Shown: piece after piece, positions 58,656 to 64,000 of the stretch
Position numbering within the stretch: the first letter of the stretch is position 1
Layout: each line of letters begins with the position of its first letter
NCBI RefSeq assembly: GCF_011397635.1
Contig: NC_064754.1
Location: forward strand, 28,996,543 to 29,060,542
Length of the DNA stretch: 64,000 nucleotides
Source of the DNA: Epinephelus fuscoguttatus
Taxonomy: Eukaryota > Chordata > Actinopteri > Perciformes > Serranidae
Reading direction: 5' to 3'
Position numbers and translations under genes: made by a program
Notes under the pieces: model-generated
Told to the model about the DNA's origin: nothing
The model's input: the letters and a program-made list of their open reading frames with translations, nothing else
The model's database searches: none

Positions 58656-58990
58656 CTCGCTACCAGACAATCAGCTCATTCTGTCAGGTAGGAAATATCT
58701 GTCAGAATGGACTATTACCTCTGAGGTAATAGTCCATTCTGACAAAATGAGCTACTCTACTTATAACCACATTTATAGAGGCAGTAGTCCATTCTGATAG
58801 ATATTTCCTACCTGACAGAATGAGCTACTCTACTTATAATTACATTTATATAGGCTGCATGTCTGCTTCTTACACATATCTGACCTGAGTAGCTACTAAA
58901 CAATGTTTTTGCCAGGTTAGGGTATTATGAGTGAGAGGCTTCATCAGACTAGTCTGACAGGATGAGCTAGCTCATCCTGAGCGGGTAGCG
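58656..58990. mobile_element. Complex palindromic element
   Basis: TTCTGTCAGGTAGGAAATATC and its inverse, and GAATGGACTATTACCTC meeting GAGGTAATAGTCCATTC directly, form a long hairpin. A partial third copy follows, and a second small palindrome (CAGGATGAGCTAGCTCATCCTG) sits near 58957. Non-coding. Probably a MITE with rearranged arms. Confidence 0.6.
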
Positions 58991-60086
58991 CGAACTTTCA
59001 GAACACCGGCAACAAAGCAACGCCTCTTGCATTTTTTTAAAGGACACGCCCTCCCGGAAATGTGCGCTCCCCCTTCTCTCATCCACAAGGACACAAACAC
59101 ACAGAGAGATTGAAAATGTATGCCGAGAGATTTAACTCCGTTTTATCAAACGTGTGCTCAGTCCACAAGATTGTGGAAATGAAGGACTTACAGCGACTTT
59201 GTTTAAAACTTTTAACACAGTCGGACTATGTTTACGAGCACAAGAGTTCAGCGAGCCACCGAAGGACTGCCCTGTGGATTAACTATTGGTTCTGCAACGT
59301 AGGGAGTTTTTTTAAACTCTGAAATTGTATCCGCCCATCTAAACACAAAATCAGGGAGAAAGACATCAGTCTTTAGTTAAGCAAAGCGTCTAAAGACTGA
59401 CTTGTGAGTCTACCAGTCAAGTTAAATGTTGCTGTTGTCCCTGGTTTTATATGAGAAGAGGGAAAGATCGCTAGTTGCTAGGCTAATTTATACAATGTAA
59501 AATGCCAAAGCCTTGCGCTAATAACATTTGCATGTTGTATTTGTGGGGAAAATGTGTCTGTGTTTGTCTGTGAATGCTGCGAGTTATAGTGAAGCTGATT
59601 TATGTACTTGTTTTTCAAATTGTCTCTATTAAGACATGTTTAATGTGTGTTTAATGTGTGTTTTGAATCAAATAAACTTTACAACACTTCACATAAACAT
59701 CTGCTGCCGACTAGTGTTTTGGAGGTGTAACTGCAGAGTGATACAGACACATCGCATAAGTAAAAATGCTCACAACACCATATGCAACGTGCGTAGGCTA
59801 CGTGCGTAGGCTCTATGCACAACCATAAATCCCCTTTTACTGTCACTGTTCTAGCTCCATACTCTTATACTGTTTTCCCTCTGGAAAAAGCCAGCTGACT
59901 GCAGAGCACCAGGACCAGAGTCAGCACATAACCCCTGTAAAACTAGGGCAGATAAAAGAGTAGCCGATTTATTCTGTCATCTAACTTTTGGCGCAAAGCA
60001 TATGGCCTATAAGTATTGTTGAATGCTTCCTTTAAATTGAAGTCTAATTAGGAAACTTATTCCTCCTCTTCCACCAGTGAGCAGAC
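58991..60086 (+). other. Upstream region of unit D
   Basis: A plus-strand open frame of 86 codons at 59062-59322 has no domain that I recognise; its start lies in GC-richer sequence than its surroundings, so it could be part of the neighbouring mobile DNA. Neither promoter type is recognisable before unit D. The last 60 bases match unit B (CCTCCTCTTC-CAG acceptor, then TGAGCAGAC before the ATG). Confidence 0.4.
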
Positions 60087-60401
60087 ATGTCTGTTCCACA
60101 GCTGCTCCTTGAGACTCTGGAAGAGCTGGGCGACGATGACTTCGAAAAATTTAAGTGGTACCTCTCCATGGACATCTTGGAGGGCTGCAAACCGATTCCT
60201 AAGTCCCGTCTGGGTAAGGCACCCCGAACAGACACTGTGAGCAGGATGACAGAGAACTACAGCAAAGAGTCGGCTGTGAAGGTCACTGTTGAGATCCTGA
60301 GGAAGATGAGAAACAACAACGCTGCTGAGAAATTAAAGAACAGATATGCAGGTGCAGTGGATGATAAGCTTCATGAACACACTTCCTCCTCATCCTCTTG
60401 A
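60087..60401 (+). CDS. PYD protein, unit D (possibly PYD-only)
   Basis: The PYD exon encodes MSVPQLLLETLEELGDDDFE, then FKWYLSMDILEGCKPIPKSR, then AAEKLKNRYAGA, with all the hydrophobic core positions of units A and C. The family donor is present as GCAG|GTGCAG (exon end 60352). If unspliced, the frame reads on through VDDKLHEHTSSSSS to a TGA at 60399-60401, giving 104 aa; the Ser run and stop come from the end of a SINE inserted just beyond the donor. If spliced to the remnant exon at 60823 in the usual phase, a stop follows after about four codons. Either way the product is essentially a lone pyrin domain. In mammals, PYD-only proteins damp inflammasome assembly; that role here is inference. 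Confidence 0.75.
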   Translation: MSVPQLLLETLEELGDDDFEKFKWYLSMDILEGCKPIPKSRLGKAPRTDTVSRMTENYSKESAVKVTVEILRKMRNNNAAEKLKNRYAGAVDDKLHEHTSSSSS

Positions 60402-60741
60402 GGGTCGCGGGGGGGCTGGAGTCTATCCCAGCTGACATTAGGCGAGAGGCAGGGTACACCCTGGACAGGTCGCCAGACTATCGCAGGGCTGACACATAGA
60501 GACAGACAACCATTCACACTCACATTCACACCTACGGACAATTTAGAGTTACCAATTAACCTAGTCCCCAATCTGCATGTCTTTGGACTGTGGGAGGAAG
60601 CCGGAGTGCCCGGAGAGAACCCACGCTGACATGGGGAGAACATGCAAACTCTGCACAGAAGGGCTCCCACGCCCGGGATCGAACAGGCAACCCTCTTGCT
60701 GTGAGGCGACAGTGCTAACCACCACACCACCGTGCCGCCCC
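60385..60741 (-). mobile_element. tRNA-headed SINE, copy 2 (in unit D)
   Basis: A full-length-looking copy on the minus strand: GGGCGGCACGGTGGTGTGG head, GCCTGTTCGATCCCGGGC box B region, and a long body ending near GACCCTCAAGAGGATGAGG. It is the same family as 43540-43790. A T-run (60757-60783) adjoins the head side. Confidence 0.8.
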
Positions 60742-60822
60742 TTAAACAAACTTAACCTTTTTTTTTTTTTTTTTTTTTTTTTTACATGTGTATGATTCTC
60801 TGCATCTGTATCTTTTTATCTG

Positions 60823-60975
60823 AAGGGGAAAATAGCTAAACCCTCTACCTCCTCCTCTGCTCTAGCACCTCCTGCAGCTCCCACCACAATGTCAGCTCAG
60901 CATGGAGGTGTGATAATCGCTCCGACAGTCTCCGGTAGCACCGCTGGGACATGGATTATAACCGTCAATAAATAA
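60823..60975 (+). pseudogene. Unit D exon 2 remnant
   Basis: An open stretch reads KGKIAKPSTSSSALAPPAAP, then MSAQHGGVIIAPTVSGSTAG and WIITVNK to a TAA. It corresponds to the TSSSAL linker and the GGVIVS start of the repeat domain in other units. The only AG at its beginning (60824-60825) leads into the wrong phase for the unit D donor. AATAAA at 60967-60972 overlaps the stop and could serve as poly(A) signal. Confidence 0.5.
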
Positions 60976-61169
60976 ACCAATGAAAAACAACCAGACTGGG
61001 ATCAGGGAACACACACTATCTTGAAATAAGTGAGGGAGCACCAAGTCTCTCACTAACTTTTTGCTGAGCCCCTTTTTGTTCGGAAATGTGGATAGACTCT
61101 CACACACAATTTTCTTTGTTTTCTTCATAGCTAGATCATGACATTTGTTATGAATTATTTGTTTGGACA

Positions 61170-61335
61170 TTAACGTTGATGAAACTGTGAGATATGAGTA
61201 TTGTTGTCTTTTCTTCATCCAAAAATCAAAATAGTGCTCTAATGGTGACTTTTTCTGGCATTACTGTTACACATTTATTTCTGATATCATTTGACTTTTC
61301 CAGTGAAATGAGCAATAATAAATGCCTCCAGTCAA
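61170..61335 (+). repeat. Duplicated 3' flank of PYD units
   Basis: About 160 bases nearly identical to 58495-58655, marking the end of unit D and of the lost unit before it. Open frames over it are not genes. Confidence 0.65.
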
Positions 61336-61439
61336 TATGTGTTGTGGGTTTGATGACCATGCACAAAAATCTACACTTTAGAGAGGACGCTGTAAATGTT
61401 TGTCTATTTATTAATCTAGTGAGAAATACTTTGTGGCTA

Positions 61440-61622
61440 TTTCTAGGTGACTTTCCAGAGAATCAAACTGATGTTGCGGTCACACTCTTCCACCACATCC
61501 TCAGTCATCGTTCCTGCTGCGCTGGCATCTTCTTGCGCAACCCTGAAACCGAAACTAGAATGTTAGCGCCATTTTCTTTACATTGTTTCTCGGGTGTACA
61601 TCTGTAGGCTGTCGGTGACACG
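61440..61622 (+). promoter_or_regulatory. Unit F promoter and 5' exon (type II) with ISRE-like motif
   Basis: Homologous to the unit B and E promoter blocks, and ends in donor CACG|GTAAGT (61623). It contains GAAACCGAAACT (61545-61556), a perfect match to the GAAANNGAAAC interferon-stimulated response element on this strand. The downstream part to about 61830 also aligns with B and E (GCTACAGCAGAAG / GTTACAGCAGAAG; TTGTAACNNATGT). No PYD exon of unit F is found before the window ends. Confidence 0.5.
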
Positions 61623-62159
61623 GTAAGTTGGGTTAAAGTGCTCATTTAAAGTTACTTTTGGCTCTCTGGTTCCGCTGTGCAGCCAGCTGCTGAGCTGGTT
61701 ACACACACTCAAATGAAGTTACAGCAGAAGTTTGTGAAACATGACGGCGCCTGTTTCCTCTTGTTGTAACCATGTTGACTGTGTCGTTACCTGCAGGTTT
61801 GTCCTTTCAGCAGTGAAGTTAATGGTTGTTGCTCATTATTGCACCGCCGAATTAGTTGTCGTCCGTTTGTCCACAGATGTTAATGACGCTGTAGATGTTT
61901 AGAGAACAAGCCGAGGTTAAAGTCATCACCAGTCACTCAGATCCAGATGTGGCTCCATTACTGTTTTTAAATTATTTCCGCTTCAGCACTTTCTCTTTAG
62001 GAACGCGTTATAAAGGGTTAGTTAACTGTAATTAATGGCTCCGTTAACGTTTATGACTTGTGTTGACTAATTCTTTAGGCTATAGATTAGTCACTGTTTG
62101 CTTTACTTAGAGTAAGTTGTGGGTTGCCAGGTTGCAGAAAATCCCCCTTTTATGCCTGC

Positions 62160-62162
<3 letters not shown>
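61623..62162 (+). other. Unit F 5' intron region
   Basis: Conserved with the unit B 5' intron to about 61840, then unique. Exons were not recognised. Confidence 0.4.

Positions 62163-62205
<43 letters not shown>
62163..62205. repeat. (AT)n microsatellite
   Basis: An uninterrupted AT tract followed by T-runs. Overlapping frames are not genes. Confidence 0.95.
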
Positions 62206-62208
<3 letters not shown>

Positions 62209-62944
62209 TTTTTTATTTTTTTTTTAAGCAGGAGTACTTTATGGGGGAACTCCACTGATTTTACACATGAAGATCAGTGTAGTCATTATCATTGGGATTT
62301 TATTATTCAAAATGAAACTTGAAAAAAATAATAACCTGGATGATGCAATCACTTGAACTTGCACTATGGGAAATGTAGGATCCACAGGTTGTGGGGTTGT
62401 AGTCATACTTTGGACTAAAAGTCAGGATATCATTCAGTTCTATCTGCTTCAGTTTTAATCTTCTTTATTTTTTTTTTAAATTAACTTTGTACGCAGGGTT
62501 TGAAATTGGCACCAGCCCAGCCAAATGCCGGTAAAATGTGCAAGTGGCTGCTAGATTTGCTTCACACACCTGCCAAAAAAACAACAACAAAATAATAATT
62601 AAAAAAAAAAATCCAAACAATAGATATCTATGGAGTGGCTGATTCATTTTGGAATCCATCAGCCATAGTGGTAGGTGCACAAAAATTGAATTCCCAACCC
62701 TGTTCTTATGCCTGTGGATATTCTCATTCATCCAGGTCATAGTTATCTCAAGGCAATTGAGACGCTTTGCCACTGAAACATTCACTTATAGCCTCTCTTT
62801 TATGGGGTGCCGTTTGTAAAGTGTCTCACGCTGAAAATAACATCAACATTTTGTCACATTTAGCTTCAAACAATGTTTAAAAAAGTATTGTGATTTTTTT
62901 AACATCACCTTTTACCACATTTACAGCAATATTTGTTAACTTAG
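62206..62944. other. No gene seen
   Basis: AT-rich with A- and T-runs and an AAC/AAT simple stretch near 62575-62610. A 106-codon minus-strand frame at 62465-62785 is not supported. Confidence 0.4.
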
Positions 62945-63180
62945 AAATATATTAAATAATATATTAAATAGTTAAATCTAAATATTAAATGTGGCACCTA
63001 AATGTTAAATGTTAAATCTAAATATTAAATCTAAATCTAAATGCTAAATCTAAATCTAAATCTAAATGTTAAATCTAAATATTAAATCTAAATGCTAAAT
63101 CTAAATCTAAATATAAATGTTAAATCTAAATATTAAATCTAAATCTAAATCTAAATCTAAATGTTAAATCTAAATGTTTT
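62945..63180. repeat. (CTAAAT)n-type simple repeat
   Basis: Hexamer CTAAAT units mixed with CTAAATGTTAAAT and CTAAATATTAAAT variants. The mixture suggests ongoing slippage. Confidence 0.9.
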
Positions 63181-63432
63181 GGGTGAAACTAAATATTTAG
63201 CTAATATGCAAATTCACACTGCCAGTCACCGGAAGTACCAAAATAAAAGCTCGAGATGGTCAGACTGTTTATAGAATCAAATAACGAATTAAAACCAACT
63301 TATTGGGGGAAATGGGCACTTGAACATACATTAGCGTGATAATAACTACCTAAAATAACAAGAAACGTGTTTGGAGAAATTTTATTTGACGTGTACTTTG
63401 AGTTGTTAGTGTCCCTTCTGAGGGATTAACAA

Positions 63433-63850
63433 CCTAAGATAAGCTAACAACCGTCAGTTCTTAGCCCCGTTAGCAGTGTCTGTAATGACTCATTAACTCT
63501 TAAACGGTCCGTGAAAAAAATATTTTCTTCCAGCGGATGTCTTAGTTCCAACATGATTGAGCTAGCAAAGCAGTTTTGTGGTGCGCTGTGTGGTAGTTTG
63601 TCAGTTTTGGGAAATCACGATGTCTCGAAAGGACCAGTGGCCGCAGCAGCACAGCAATCAGGACGCCATCTGTTAAATGTCTCCCATTGTCGGATACGAC
63701 ATTAAATTCCAGTTAGCTCAATCATGTTGTAACTAAGACATCCGCTGGAAAAATATTTTCTTCACGGACCGCTTAGAGTTAATGAGTCATTACAGACACC
63801 GCTTAACGGGCAAACAGCTAACAGTTAGCCTCGCTAATCTACGATAACCA
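63433..63850. mobile_element. Long-armed inverted repeat
   Basis: The arms at about 63470-63562 and 63711-63805 are nearly perfect inverses (TAATGACTCATTAACTCT, CGGTCCGTGAA, CCAGCGGATGTCTTAGTT, AACATGATTGAGCTA), separated by about 150 bases. Weaker inversion continues outward to about 63433 and 63850. The spacer frame (63511-63705) is not supported as a gene. It is probably a MITE of the same style as the other hairpins here. Confidence 0.6.
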
Positions 63851-64000
63851 TGTTATTAATTTCAGACCGTGATAGTAATGTTTGTTCAGTCATAGTGTTT
63901 ATAGGCTTTACAAACACCAGATTAGTCTAAACGGTGATACAGTGACGTGAAAAACGTGAGATGTGCATATATATATGTTGCTAAACTCCGCTGGTTTTCT

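Noticed and set aside
62465-62785. 106-codon minus-strand open frame
   Set aside because: Runs over A/T-rich simple sequence, with Phe/Leu/Ile homopolymer-like residues; no domain.

Overview
The window reads as nuclear DNA of a spiny-rayed (percomorph-type) teleost fish. Genes have short exons with GT-AG introns, the sequence between them is AT-rich, and there are many fish-type dispersed repeats: tRNA-headed SINEs, non-LTR retrotransposon pieces, Tc1-like and other inverted-repeat elements, and CA/GT microsatellites. All assignments come from reading the sequence; no database search was run.

Layout. (1) 1-16.9 kb has no gene that I can support. It carries several dispersed repeats and several islands of unusually clean, TAAT-rich, complex sequence (about 4.2-4.6, 9.0-10.0, 11.5-11.7, 13.1-13.8 kb) that look like conserved non-coding regulatory DNA of a neighbouring developmental gene. 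(2) 17.2-28.0 kb, plus strand: a complete ubinuclein gene (ubn1-like, 13 coding exons, 827 aa, plus a probable 3' UTR exon), the histone H3.3 chaperone subunit of the HIRA complex. (3) 29.6-35.7 kb, minus strand: a complete seven-exon gene for an ICAM/VCAM-like immunoglobulin-domain protein (398 aa) with a mucin-like N-terminal stalk and a C-terminus that looks like a GPI-anchor signal. A decayed LINE lies in its introns. (4) 36.6-38.7 kb: a 2.1-kb minisatellite of 27-bp units with an overlying higher-order period of about 407 bp. (5) 39.4-62 kb: a tandem array of pyrin-domain (PYD) genes, the most interesting part of the window.

In the PYD array an 88-codon pyrin-domain exon is spliced in phase 1 to a second exon rich in 'V-I-S-G-N-V-R-G-N-V-G' repeats. 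Unit A (40.4-41.8 kb, 421 aa, about 11 repeats) and unit C (55.3-55.9 kb, 189 aa, 2 repeats) are intact. Unit B (48.5 kb) has a 7-bp deletion in the PYD and a LINE in exon 2. Unit E (51.6 kb) lost the PYD exon, and its upstream intron is fused directly to exon 2. Unit D (60.1 kb) has an intact PYD exon but a SINE just beyond the splice donor, so it may make a PYD-only protein. A 3' relic lies at 58.15-58.65 kb, and a further promoter copy at 61.4-61.6 kb (F, with a perfect interferon-response-like motif) has no PYD exon before the window ends. There are two promoter/5' exon types: type I (A, C and a partial copy behind A) and type II (B, E, F). The array has therefore grown by repeated duplication, with transposons at several breakpoints.

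PYDs are self-assembling inflammasome-type interaction domains. The repeat exon has the periodic hydrophobic/Gly-Asn pattern of a beta-helix or other polymerising fibre. The joint architecture suggests a little-described, fast-evolving fish family of PYD proteins with a built-in assembly scaffold. The presence and sequence of the exons are directly visible; the assembly role is inference.
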